DNA of 64,000 nucleotides from Dendrolimus kikuchii (GCA_019925095.2 CM034412.1:1488001-1552000); one strand, 5' to 3'; positions 20,637-29,607 are shown, counted from the stretch's first letter. The notes: generated from the sequence alone by a model not told the origin. Numbers and translations are program-made.

Positions 20637-20866
20637 CCAGGTGGTAGGGCATTTGCCCGACTGGATGGCAACCACCCCTGGTCTAAAGCATCTCGCCATA
20701 ACAACCTTGAGTTGTATTCCAGCATTAGTGACCAGGTTCCAGTCTGCCTTAATAGAGCAGCAGCGCATTTGTAGCACCTTTGGTTTTGCAAATATCCATA
20801 GGCGATGGTAACCGCTTTCCCTCAAGTGGGCCGTCTGTCTGCTGAACTCCTGCAATAAGAAAAAAA
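20637..20866 (+). mobile_element. SINE-A inserted into a SINE-A
   Basis: It starts CCAGGTGGTAGGGCATTTG and ends CTGCAATAAG plus an A-run. ATGGCAGT flanks it (20627-20634 and 20867-20874). It therefore moved as a 5'-shortened, poly-A retrocopy into an existing SINE-A of opposite orientation. Confidence 0.78.
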
Positions 20867-21078
20867 ATGGCAGTGTTTTCTAGAGATGGAGTGGTAGCCA
20901 TTATGTGTACTAGTCGCGAAAACTCAAGAAAATACTAGATAGAGTATATTAGATTTTTTTTGTAATATAGTGTTTTTGCTAATATGGTATTCGGGTTCGT
21001 TGATATCTTTTGCGTACGAAAGTACAACACTGATACCACCGGTCCAAAAAAAAAAAATGATCTGCACTTTTGAGCAAA

Positions 21079-21192
21079 CTCTTGTGTATATCGATCCGCT
21101 GAATCCGAATCTGGGGTCAGTTACACCCTCAAAATTTTGAATCTGGGGTCAGTTTCGTCCATACAGATTCGGATTCAGCACATGGATATACA
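21079..21192. repeat. Imperfect hairpin repeat
   Basis: TGTATATCGATCCGCTGAATCCGAATCTG-like arms: the left arm at 21079-21110 pairs with 21161-21192 (CAGATTCGGATTCAGCAC). AATCTGGGGTCAGTT occurs twice in the loop. MITE-like, no TSD identified. Confidence 0.5.
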
Positions 21193-21314
21193 TAAGTATA
21201 GATGTGTTGTGGTTGGTAAGGATAGATAAAATGGTTTTGATAAAGAAATATTCTGATTTTTGTGTTATTTTACAGTTATTTAAAACTAACAAACAGACGA
21301 ATGAACAATCTATA

Positions 21315-21618
21315 TCTATGCATATAATAAAACTGTAAAGGTTGAATTTCTGTACAATGAAAAAAGTGCTAAAAACCGAGTCAGGGGAATGTACGAAGTG
21401 AATAGAATTAAATTAGATTTTTTTCAAATTTTTTGTTTCTCTGTTTGTACCGGCTAATCTCCGAAACGACTGGACCGATTTAAATTAAATTTTGTATGGT
21501 GGTAACTTATATAACTGGTCAACATATAGGATACTTTTGACCCAGAATAATTAAAGAGTTCCCGTGGGATAGTTAAAAAAAACCGCACCACGCGGACGAA
21601 GTCGCGGGCATCAGCTAG
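21315..21618 (+). mobile_element. Non-autonomous Helitron, 304 bp
   Basis: It starts TCTATGCATATAATAAAACT after A and ends GGGCATCAGCTAG before T (21619). A CGCGGACGAAGTCGCG hairpin is near the 3' end. No coding. Confidence 0.72.
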
Positions 21619-21662
21619 TTAACAATATTTTTCATTCGACAAACAAACAAAAAAAAATTACA

Positions 21663-22453
21663 TCTGTATATATAAAAGAAAGTCGTGTTAGTTACACTAT
21701 TTATAACTCAAGGACGGCTGTAGCGATTTGGCTGAAAATTGGTAGGGAGGTAGCTTAGAACCAGGAGACGGACATAGGATACTTTTTATCCCGTTGGAAC
21801 CGGTAGGTGGCGCTGAGATCGGGTTCTAGAATCCTCCTAATCACCTGGAGCGATTTTGGTGATTTTGTTGTTGTATGTTTGAGTGGGTTCCCGGATGGTT
21901 TAGATTCGCAATTGGAACCGGTAGGTGGCGCTGAGATCAGGTTCTAGAATCCTCCTAATCACCTGGAGCGATTTTGGTGATTTTGTTGTTGTATGTTTGA
22001 GTGGGTTCCCGGATGGTTTAGATTCGCAATTAGAACCGGTAGGTGGCGCTGAGATCGGGTTCTAGAATCCTCCTAAGCACCTGGAGCGATTTTGTTTTTG
22101 TGTGTTTGAGTGGGTCCCCGGATGGTTTATATCCACAATTGGAACCGGTAGGTGGCGCTGAGATCGGGTTCTAGAATCCTCCTAATCACCTGGAGCGATT
22201 TTGGTGATTTTGTTGTTCTATGTTTGAATGGGTTCCCGGATGGTTTAGATTCGCAATTGGAACCGGTAGGTGGCGCTGAGATCGGGTTCTAGAATCCTCC
22301 TAATCACCTGGAGCTTTTGGTGATTTTGTTTTTGTATGTTTGAGTGGGTCCCCGAATGGTTTAAATCCACAATTGGAACCGGTAGGTGGCTCTGGGATCG
22401 GGTGCTAGATTTTTATTTTTTCAGAGCAGGACAACGTCTGCCGGCGCCGCTAG
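21663..22453 (+). mobile_element. Helitron with six-unit internal tandem array
   Basis: It starts TCTGTATATATAAAAG after A21662 and ends GGCGCCGCTAG before T22454. Units beginning TTGGAACCGGTAGGTGGCGC start at 21794, 21912, 22030, 22139, 22258 and 22373 (periods 109-119 bp). The first ~130 bp are a single-copy head. No Rep/helicase frame. Confidence 0.75.
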
Positions 22454-22734
22454 TAAAAAATAAAAATCACATTCAAAATTCAATAAGAATAAAAGGTTTT
22501 TCACACCAATGACACTGCAACCAGATGTGTTTGATCAAAATTGCAGACCCCTTCACTTTAGGGGCAAGTGTACTCATAGTTTGGGACAGGTCGAGTGGTA
22601 ATTTTCCAGTGATTTGACGTCATATACCAGGTAGTCTATATCGTAATTCTTTTGGTACAATAATCTCAAAGGGGCAATAAGACACCTGCAAAGGATTAGT
22701 ATCGACTTGCAACAATATCCTGTCTATTCGACAC
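22454..22734. other. No feature recognised; LINE target region
   Basis: AT-rich DNA left of the Jockey-like insertion. Part of a minus-strand open frame crosses it but spans the insertion junction, so it is not a gene. Confidence 0.45.
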
Positions 22735-22746
22735 TGGATTTGGAAG

Positions 22747-25029
22747 GACGATATCGACTCGGACCATCGTCCGGTTATCCTCAGATTAGGACCACAGACA
22801 GACCAGACATCTGAAACTAGGACCTCTGTGGATTGGTTGAGACTTGAGACCCTCCTCAAGGCAACCAGCTCACAAGACCTGGACCGCATCCCGGACCACA
22901 TCGTGTCCCGCCATGACACGGAGACGGCAATCGAGCCCCTCACCAGCCACCTTCAATCCGCAGTGCGGAACTCGTCCAGGCAGGTGCCAGTGGAGGATGA
23001 CCGCCACTTATGCCTGCCGGACGAGGTGAGGGTACTGCTGAGGGAAAAGAGAGCCGCCTCCAGAGCTCACGACAGATATCCCACCGAGGATAACAGAGTC
23101 CGACTCCGCGAACTAGAGCGCGAGGTCAAACTACGTATCCGGGAAGTCAGGGAACAACGTTGGGACAGAACGTTGAGGGATATCGAGCCAACTCACCAGG
23201 CATACTGGAAGCTGGCTAGAGCTCTCAAATCAGACACCCTTACTGTCATACCCGCGCTAGAAAGAGCCGACAACACCGAGGCGTTCGATGACGAGGAGAA
23301 GGCCGAGTGCCTTGCTCAGAGTCTAGAGCTTCAATGCTCCCCCACTACGCAAAACGTCGACCAGTCACACCTGACGGAGGTAGACTCCGAGGTCGAACGT
23401 AGATCCTCCTTACCAGCGGAAACCACACTCGACACGGTCACGGTCGAAGAAGTGCAAGATCTGATCAAGTCTCTCAAACCGCGAAAGGCCCCAGGGACCG
23501 ATGGCATCAACAATCGCGTTTTAAAACTCCTACCCGCCCATCTAATTATAATTCTAGTGAGCATCTTCAATGCCGCCATAACAAACTGCTCCTTTCCCGC
23601 GATCTGGAAGGAAGCAGATGTCATCGGTATTCACAAGCCGGGAAAACCGGCTAATAAACCGTCTAGCTACCGTCCAATCAGCCTACTGAGCGCACTCAGC
23701 AAGCTTTACGAGAGGGTCATCCTCTCTCGACTTAGAGATTTTGCCTTCAGCAAACATCTAATACCCGATGAGCAATTTGGCTTCCGTGCCAGACACTCAT
23801 GCGTCCAACAGGTGCACCGCATCACGGAGCACATATTATCTCACTTTGCCCATCGCCCCCGCCCTATAGGAACAGCCGCACTGTTTCTAGACGTAGCAAA
23901 AGCCTTCGACAAGGTCTGGCACAACGGCTTGATTTACAAGCTGTACCAGTTCGGTATGCCAGATAGACTCGTGCTCATCTTGCGAGACTTCCTCCTAGGT
24001 CGTAGCTTCCGTTTTCGAGTGGAGGGAACGCGCTCGTCCCCTCACCCACTCACAGCCGGTGTACCACAGGGCTCGGCCCTGTCGCCACTACTCTTCACGC
24101 TGTACACCAGCGACATCCCAAAAACTCCAGATGTGGAGTTGGCCCTCTTTGCGGATGACACCGCACTCTATACATCAGATCAAAACCGACAAATGGCTTG
24201 CATCCGGCTGCAGACAGCTGTCACAGAACTAGGCGAATGGTTTCGCAAATGGAGGATAGAGGTAAACCCGGAGAAAAGCGCAGCAATGTTCTTTTCCCCG
24301 GGCACGCTTCGCTCCCCCAAACGCGCTAGCCTTCGCCTAAAAACCATTTCGCTCTATGACCAACAAATCCCCTGGGCAAAGTACACCAAATATCTTGGTG
24401 TCACCCTAGATCGGAACTTGCGCTTCAACGAGCATATCAATATAGTCCGAAATAGAGCGCGATTTGTGATGGGTCGTTTAGCACCCATGATAGACAAACG
24501 AAGCAAAATGTCCCTCAGACACAAGCTTACTCTGTATAAAACATGCATCCTCCCGATCATGACATACGCGAGTGTGGTATTCGGCCATGTCAAGCCTGCC
24601 CTTTTAGATAAACTGCAAATCGTGCAGAATAAATTCATGCGCAGAGCCGTCGGTGCTCCCCTCTATATGCGTAACGTCGACCTCCACCGCGATCTGGAGC
24701 TTCCCTCCATCAAAAACTACATTACGTCGCTCTCGCGTAAGTATTTCGATCTCGCGCCGCACCATCGAAATCCGCTCGTCGTGTCCGCGTCCGATTATAA
24801 GCCTCGTCGAAAGGCTCTTGTACGACGACCGCGTAACGTCCTGACGGACAGAGTCGACGTTATTACGAAACGGCTGGCCCGGATCAGTCCGCCCACGGTT
24901 AGAACAGTAGGCTGGCAGGCACCGACAGACAGACACAGACGGCGGCGTCTCAGACGCCGCCAATCAAGATCTCTCCACGTCCCCGCGAGGGACGCTAGGA
25001 GACATAGCTCACCCCACAGGATAGACTAG
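22747..25029 (+). CDS. Reverse transcriptase of Jockey-like LINE (760 codons, N-terminus lost)
   Basis: This is the RT half of a LINE ORF2, which would copy element RNA at a nicked chromosomal site. No start codon is assigned: the frame is open from the truncation point, and the GTG at 22828 is not a real start. Residue numbers count from 22747. The first residues read DDIDSDHRPVILRLG, the closing block of an apurinic-type endonuclease. RT blocks follow: APGTDGINNRVLKL (about 248), SSYRPISLLSALSKLYERV, DVAKAFDKVWHN (about 382), GVPQGSALSPLLFTLY (about 438), the catalytic FADDT (about 468) and YLGVTLDRNL (about 549). The tail is very basic (RRRRLRRRQSR). No stop or frameshift is seen, so the catalytic core looks intact, but most of the endonuclease and all of ORF1 are missing. 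Jockey-clade assignment rests on motif style only. Confidence 0.88.
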   Translation, partial: DDIDSDHRPVILRLGPQTDQTSETRTSVDWLRLETLLKATSSQDLDRIPDHIVSRHDTETAIEPLTSHLQSAVRNSSRQVPVEDDRHLCLPDEVRVLLREKRAASRAHDRYPTEDNRVRLRELEREVKLRIREVREQRWDRTLRDIEPTHQAYWKLARALKSDTLTVIPALERADNTEAFDDEEKAECLAQSLELQCSPTTQNVDQSHLTEVDSEVERRSSLPAETTLDTVTVEEVQDLIKSLKPRKAPGTDGINNRVLKLLPAHLIIILVSIFNAAITNCSFPAIWKEADVIGIHKPGKPANKPSSYRPISLLSALSKLYERVILSRLRDFAFSKHLIPDEQFGFRARHSCVQQVHRITEHILSHFAHRPRPIGTAALFLDVAKAFDKVWHNGLIYKLYQFGMPDRLVLILRDFLLGRSFRFRVEGTRSSPHPLTAGVPQGSALSPLLFTLYTSDIPKTPDVELALFADDTALYTSDQNRQMACIRLQTAVTELGEWFRKWRIEVNPEKSAAMFFSPGTLRSPKRASLRLKTISLYDQQIPWAKYTKYLGVTLDRNLRFNEHINIVRNRARFVMGRLAPMIDKRSKMSLRHKLTLYKTCILPIMTYASVVFGHVKPALLDKLQIVQNKFMRRAVGAPLYMRNVDLHRDLELPSIKNYITSLSRKYFDLAPHHRNPLVVSASDYKPRRKALVRRPRNVLTDRVDVITKRLARISPPTVRTVGWQAPTDRHRRRRLRRRQSRSLHVPARDARRHSSPHRID

Positions 25030-25035
25030 GCGTGT

Positions 25036-25095
25036 TGCTGGGAAGTTTCTTTCGCCGTTTCTTCTCTCCCAGCCATAACACGTTGCGAAACGGCA
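25036..25095 (+). promoter_or_regulatory. Conserved stem-loop in LINE 3' UTR
   Basis: GCTGGGA (25037-25043) pairs with TCCCAGC (25067-25073), followed by the invariant ATAACACGTTGCGAA (25075-25089). The same arrangement occurs in LINE-D and other 3' UTR pieces at 2.5, 13.6, 16.5 and 31.8 kb. It is a plausible recognition element for the RT (inference). Confidence 0.55.
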
Positions 25096-25413
25096 GTAAG
25101 ATAGCGTAGGCCACCGCAAACCACCGATCCCGGCCCGCCGTGATCCTTCCCTTCGGGCTTTATATTACCCGTCGCCCGTTCTCAATTAGTATTTTGTGTC
25201 GCCCTATGGTGGGCATCATTAAATTCATTCCCCATTCATGGCAACAGTCCAGCCGAGGTAAAACTCCTTAGGGAGCTCCCTCGAGCAAGTTGCCCCCCGG
25301 GCTCGAGCGCCTTCGCTTCGCGAAGGCACTCGCCCCAAAGACCCCGGTAAAGTTGTAAGGTCTTCGGACCAACAACATAAAGTCAAGTCCAATAAAAAAA
25401 AATGGATTTGGAA

Positions 25414-25699
25414 ACTATTACTTGAAAAATACTCTGCATTTAAGGGACAGGTTAAAAGAAAAGTTAAAAACAACAATAAAAATCAATGTAAAAAAGTAAA
25501 TTATACAAAAACATGTGCAAGTACACAGCGACAGCTATTTTATTATAGATCTTATCCCATTGCATTAAAGTTCAAAATTGTAGAATAAAAATTATGGTTT
25601 CCTTACACGACGAACTCTGCTAGTTCTACTGTATACCGCGCAAAAGGACTTCGTTCCAAAAAAAACCATGGCAATAATTTTATTCTCAGTTTGTTTTGT
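25414..25699. other. AT-rich, no gene
   Basis: AT-rich flank of the LINE. A short piece AAAGGACTTCGTTCC near 25644 matches one end of the MITE at 18447-18782. Confidence 0.45.
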
Positions 25700-25957
25700 A
25701 GAAAGAATGACTAAACAGATATACAATGCAAAAGTGGATGGATGCAGAAGTCGTGGAAGGCCACGACACACCTTCCATGATCAAATTGATCGTGTACTAG
25801 CAGAAGGTGATGTCAGGAGCCTTAAGAACAGACGAGCTTGCATGACAAGAGTTATGAATATCAAAGAAGGAAGTGAGGTGTGTCAGAATAAGACTGAATG
25901 GCTCTGTTGTTCGTGCCTACCCCGCAAGGGAACTGGCGTGAAGTTATGTATGTATGT
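25700..25957 (+). mobile_element. RTE-A copy 8
   Basis: It begins GAAAGAATGACTAAACAGAT and ends with (TATG)n. The plus frame encodes MTKQIYNAKVDGCRSRGRPR through RRACMTRVMNIKEGSEVC and then breaks (CCCGCAAGGGAACTGGCG is out of frame through a small deletion at GGCTCTGTTG). Confidence 0.8.
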
Positions 25958-26155
25958 ATTATTATTTTTATTAGGCGCCCATTTTATTAAGGTTAGTGTA
26001 TTAATGACAATCACAATTCACGGCACATACATTTGTTAATTGCAATATCAAAAATGTTTTAACAGAAATTAATTACTATTTAATTAATTTATTTTAATTA
26101 AGACGTCTGTTTGAAATTATCTATATATTACATAAATGTTCTGTTAGCCGTGTTC

Positions 26156-26262
26156 TTTTTTATTGCAAAGTGGAGAAACAAGCAGACTGCTTAGCTCATG
26201 GAAAGCGGTTACCGTCGCCTATAGACATTTGCAATACCAATGGCGAAGGCAACGCTCAGCTA
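26156..26262 (-). mobile_element. LINE-B/SINE-A 3' tail, diverged
   Basis: TTTTTTATTGCAAAGTGGAG, ATGGAAAGCGGTTACCGTCG and ATTTGCAATACCAATGGCG follow the shared tail. The upstream part matches neither family, so its source is open. Confidence 0.5.
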
Positions 26263-26263
26263 G

Positions 26264-26406
26264 CAATATGCCAGGGGAAAACTCGTCAGGTAGTGCATTA
26301 AAATAGGCGATAGATGCTTCTGGCTCATACGTTACAACCTTCAGAGCATCAGCTGAGAATCCTTCCAGCGAAGTATTGCCAGCTGGATATGTTAATTTAT
26401 TCACAA
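26264..26406 (-). other. Protein-like stretch of unknown origin
   Basis: On the minus strand an open frame gives NKLTYPAGNTSLEGFSADAL and KVVTYEPEASIAYFNALPDE with balanced, protein-like composition, unlike neighbouring chance frames. It is bounded by a Helitron at 26407 and a LINE/SINE tail at 26262. It may be a host exon fragment or part of an unrecognised element. I cannot name it. Confidence 0.3.
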
Positions 26407-26844
26407 CTAGCTGACCCGGCACACTTCGTACCGCCTCAGAATCAATAAATAAAAAAGCTGAATTAAATTGCAGAATATTTCAACTTTAGTCAAAAATGTA
26501 GTCAAAACTTAAGCGGAACGAACATCAAACGTTTGACATTCAAAACCAAAAAATGAAAAAAAAAACTTCACTTTTAAATGTAATTTGATTTCTGAACGGA
26601 CTTTTAAATTTAATTGATTTCTAAACGACGGGACGAACATCAAATGTTTGACAGGTAGGAATAGTTTCTAAGGGAAAGCGAAATTGTTGTTTTTACTATA
26701 TTCAAAGCATTTCTTTCATATTTCCTCACCTTTTAAACCTTCCCTGGATTTCCACAAATAATTCAAAACCAAAATTAGTCAAATCAGTCCAGCCGTTCTC
26801 GAGTTTTAGCGAGACTAACTAGCAGCAATTGATTTATATATAGA
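26407..26844 (-). mobile_element. Non-autonomous Helitron, 438 bp
   Basis: Minus strand: TC start at 26844, CTAG end at 26407, between A and T. It shares TCAAACGTTTGACATTC, CTTCCCTGGATTTCCACAAA and CCGTTCTCGAGTTTTAGCG with the plus-strand Helitron at 37011, so the two are one family. Confidence 0.75.
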
Positions 26845-26999
26845 TAGATAGGTAGATATCATATAAAATGTCATCTGATAAATTTTCAATTGAAACGAAA
26901 TCACTGAACATACATTTTTTTCATGTTAGACCAGCTGACGTATTATCCGCCACTTTATAGTCAGCTGACTTTTTTTTAAAGATATGTTACATACATACA

Positions 27000-27097
27000 T
27001 ACATACATACATAACTTCACGCCAGTTCCTTTGCGGGGTAGGCACGAACAACAGAGCGCCATTTAGGCTTATTCTTACACACCTCACTTGCTTCTTT
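27000..27097 (-). mobile_element. RTE-A copy 9 (98 bp)
   Basis: A (CATA)n tail plus ~70 bp of the 3' end, flanked by GATATGTTA at 26991-26999 and 27098-27106. Confidence 0.8.
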
Positions 27098-27106
27098 GAT
27101 ATGTTA

Positions 27107-27338
27107 AGATATGTTATTAGCTATAATTTGATAAACTTTCAATCGGGAGGAAATTATTAATATTCATTTCTTTTTCAACGTGCATGGGAGGCTTCCGCTG
27201 CTTATCCCACCCACCGACCCGCTGACGTTCACGAATCTTCATGATACAACTCTGAAGCATTTTACAAGTTATCACCAGAGAGGAACTTGGTCATGAAAAT
27301 CTGTTGCTGGTTCGGGGACTATTAGGTCATAAAACTGT
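27107..27338. other. No feature recognised
   Basis: About 230 bp; AT-rich with one GC-neutral patch. Nothing supported. Confidence 0.4.
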
Positions 27339-27346
27339 CAAGTGAT

Positions 27347-27636
27347 CAGGGGCGGATTTAGAAATATGACGCCTATAGGCTATTAAATTTTTACCGCCCC
27401 TACCGATAAATCGATACCCTAATTTACAATCATATTAATTAGAACATGTTTTTTGTCAATAAAATTGTTACTTTATGATTTGTTTACTATAGTTTTGAAT
27501 TAGACATCATTCTTACCGTAGTTTGAAGAATGTGTAAGATTTAATATATAAATAAATTGGCCCCAAATTTGCCGCCCCTCCAAAATCTGCCGCCCTAGGC
27601 TCCAGCCTACTCAGCCTATTGGTAAATCCTCCACTG
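27347..27636. mobile_element. Non-autonomous hAT element, 290 bp
   Basis: Ends CAGGGGCGGATTTA and TAAATCCTCCACTG are inverted repeats with two differences. The 8-bp flanks CAAGTGAT (27339-27346) and CAAGAGAT (27637-27644) match at 7 of 8. CCGCCCCTACCG and TGCCGCCCCTCC lie inside each end. No transposase. Confidence 0.8.
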
Positions 27637-27644
27637 CAAGAGAT

Positions 27645-27713
27645 GCATGATTTCCGGTCAGGATTGGACTCCGCGCCCTTTGAGTTTTGGACGCGTGCAC
27701 TAACCACTCAGCA
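27645..27713 (-). mobile_element. SINE-T1 head fragment (tRNA-like)
   Basis: Minus strand reads GTTGCTGAGTGGTTAGTGCA, CAAAGGGCGCGGAGTCCAAT and CCTGACCGG, the tRNA-like head of SINE-T1 with A- and B-box relics. The body is missing. Confidence 0.55.
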
Positions 27714-27793
27714 ACAACGCCTTATAAAAACAGTAATTTATTATTTATATGGAAACTCCGGCTAACTCCATAATTTGCATATCTATACTAATA

Positions 27794-28085
27794 CTAGCTG
27801 TCCAGGCAGAAGTTGTTCTAGCCTGAAAAAATAAAATTTAGAAAGAAGAAAGAAAGAAAGAAAGAAAGACATATTTTATTTAGGACAAATACAACATACA
27901 GTATTATCAAACAGTGAAATAACAGATTTAGAACCCGATCGCAGCGCCACTTACCGGGTCCAATTGTGAATCTAAACCATCCTCGAATCCACTTGAACAC
28001 ACACACAAAAATTCATTCAAATCGGTCCAGCCGTTTAGGAGGAGTTCACTGTCAACAACACACACAAGAATTATATATATAAAGA
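27794..28085 (-). mobile_element. Inner Helitron, itself carrying a repeat P piece
   Basis: Minus strand: TC start at 28085, CTAG at 27794, between A27793 and T28086. It has the GAACCCGATCGCAGCGCCAC block. A GAAA-rich repeat P fragment (about 27840-27927) is inserted in it between two ATTTAGA words. Confidence 0.72.
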
Positions 28086-28101
28086 TTATAAAGAGGTCAA
28101 A

Positions 28102-28872
28102 ATGATGAAAGATGACTGTCAGGCGAGAGGCTTACATTTGAATGCGAAGAAAACAAAGGTTATGGTGTTTGAAAGAGAAGAAACCAGAACGAATGCAAGG
28201 ATAATGGTCGATGATGTTATGCTGGAGCAAGTGAATGAGTTTGTATATCTTGGATGTGCTTTTAGCAGGGATGGAAGGTACACAGCTGATATAGAAAGAA
28301 GAGTGAATTTGGGGAATAGTTTAAATGGAGCGTTAGGTAAACTTCTAGGCGCTAAGAACCTCAGCCAGAAGGCCCAGCTCGCCGTACACAACACGGTGCT
28401 GGTACCTACGCTCACGTATGGAAGCGAGAGTTGGGTATGGAAGAGAGAGCATGAAAGTAGAGTAAACGCGGTCGAAATGCGAGCACTGCGCAAAATCTGC
28501 GGAGTGACGCTCGCAGACCGCGTTCGTAATAGCGAAGTATGAAAGAGAGTTGGTCTGAAAGAGAGTGTCGGGGTGAAGGTAAGGAAAGGAATGCTCCGGT
28601 GGTTCGGGCATGTGGAAAGAATGCATGATGAAAGAATGACTAAACAGATATACAATGCAAAAGTGGATGGATGCAGAAGTCGTGGAAGGCCACGACACAC
28701 CTTCCATGATCAAATTGATCGTGTACTAGCAGAAGGTGATGTCAGGAGCCTTAAGAACAGACGAGCTTGCATGACAAGAGTTATGAATGTCAAAGAGGCA
28801 AGTGAGATGTGTAAGAATAAGCCTAAATGGCAGTCTGTTGTTCGTGCCTACCCCGCAAGGGAACTGGCGTGA
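28102..28872 (+). pseudogene. RTE-A reverse transcriptase C-terminal region, one nonsense codon
   Basis: One frame runs from 28102 to the TGA at 28870-28872. It is interrupted only by an in-frame TGA at 28540-28542, where other copies have AGA in VRKRVGLKE. Before it lie LHLNAKKTKVMVF, EFVYLGCAFSRDGRYTADIE, QLAVHNTVLVPTLTYGSESW and LRKICGVTLADRVRNSEV. After it lie MLRWFGHVERMHDER, GRPRHTFHDQIDRVLAEG and VVRAYPARELA. These are thumb and post-RT blocks of RTE-clade proteins. The catalytic YADD-type palm lies further upstream and is lost. The first ATG is simply the truncation point and not a real start. Confidence 0.85.
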
Positions 28873-28896
28873 AGTTATGTATGTATGTATGTATGT
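28102..28896 (+). mobile_element. RTE-A copy 10, longest copy
   Basis: 795 bp, flanked by ATTATAAAGAGGTCAAA (28085-28101) and ATTATAAAGAGGCAAA (28897-28912), a TSD differing by one base insertion. It ends in (TATG)n. It carries the longest RTE-A coding stretch in the window and anchors the family assignment. Confidence 0.88.
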
Positions 28897-29080
28897 ATTA
28901 TAAAGAGGCAAAGTTTGTGACGTTGTAGGGGGGTAATCTCTGGATCTACTGAACCGATTTTAAAAATTCTTATACTGTTGGAAAGCTACGTTAACAGGGA
29001 GTGTCATAGGCTGTATAACATGACGCTATATACCACGGGAGCGGGACAGAGCGCGGGTGAAACCACGCCGGGCCGCTAGT

Positions 29081-29304
29081 TATTCATATATTTGTAAACA
29101 ACAATGAATACATATATAACAGAGGTGGCGAAATATAAAAATAATTACACGCGTTAGATTACAGTATAATCAGAGCACAACTTAAATTTTTCATAGTGCA
29201 TTACGTAACGCGTGCTCGCTCGCTCGTTACGCAACTGAAAGAGATGGCTAGATCAGAGAACGGGGCTTGTAACCGCTTGTATCGTCTAAAAGAATATTAT
29301 CGAT
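29081..29304. other. No feature recognised
   Basis: AT-rich; the short open frame at 29196 runs into SINE-T1 and is not a gene. CGTGCTCGCTCGCTCG at about 29210 is a small CpG patch. Confidence 0.4.
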
Positions 29305-29315
29305 TACCAAGTTTA

Positions 29316-29607
29316 AGTCGTGGTAGCGTAATGGCTAGCGCACGCGTCCCAGACCCAAACGGCGCGGATTCGATCCTGGATGGAACGCATGCACCGCTCA
29401 AGCAGTTTTCTGACCTAATGTGCATATTGTTTCAATTAGCACGTGCTAATAACGGTGAAGAAAAACATCGTGATGCAACCGGCACATCGAGATAACCGAT
29501 GTGTCAAACCTGCCAAGCCGCCTTGGATAAGCGTGGCGGGTATACTGTCCGTTCCCATACAGTAGGAGGCCCGAGCCCAGCAGTGGGACATTTATGGGCT
29601 GCTATTA
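29316..29607 (+). mobile_element. SINE-T1, full-length, tRNA-derived
   Basis: 292 bp with perfect 11-bp TSDs TACCAAGTTTA (29305-29315 and 29608-29618). The head GTCGTGGTAGCGTAATGGCT acts as A-box, and GGATTCGATCC about 40 bp later as B-box. The end is CCCAGCAGTGGGACATTTAT and GGGCTGCTATTA, a 3' end familiar from lepidopteran SINEs and LINEs (recalled). It would be transcribed by RNA polymerase III. Confidence 0.85.

Larger units (their letters stand above)
22746..25402 (+). mobile_element. Jockey-like LINE, 5'-truncated, young insertion
   Basis: The 2,657-bp insertion has perfect 11-bp TSDs TGGATTTGGAA at 22735-22745 and 25403-25413. The left border falls near the end of the endonuclease domain. 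The right border is a short A-run after CAAGTCCAAT. The RT reading frame is open throughout. The 3' UTR (25030-25400) carries a stem-loop just after the stop codon. Its GC content is clearly above the flanks. Confidence 0.88.
27782..29079 (+). mobile_element. Outer Helitron split by two nested insertions
   Basis: The Helitron starts TCTATACTAATA at 27782 and ends GGGCCGCTAG at 29079 before T. Its own sequence survives only at 27782-27793, 28086-28101 and 28897-29079 (about 210 bp). An inner Helitron (27794-28085) and an RTE-A (28102-28896) sit inside. Removing both joins TCTATACTAATA to TTATAAAGAGG, the usual Helitron 5' start. Confidence 0.75.

Noticed and set aside
22620..22943. 107-codon minus-strand frame
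   Set aside because: It runs across the left junction of the Jockey-like LINE (TSD at 22735-22745) and is antisense to the RT frame.
28119..28700. 193-codon minus-strand open frame (MCRGLPRLLHPSTFALYICL type), recurring at many loci
   Set aside because: It is the antisense of the RTE-A coding region. Every RTE-A copy gives the same shadow frames, so the recurrence comes from the repeat and not from a gene.
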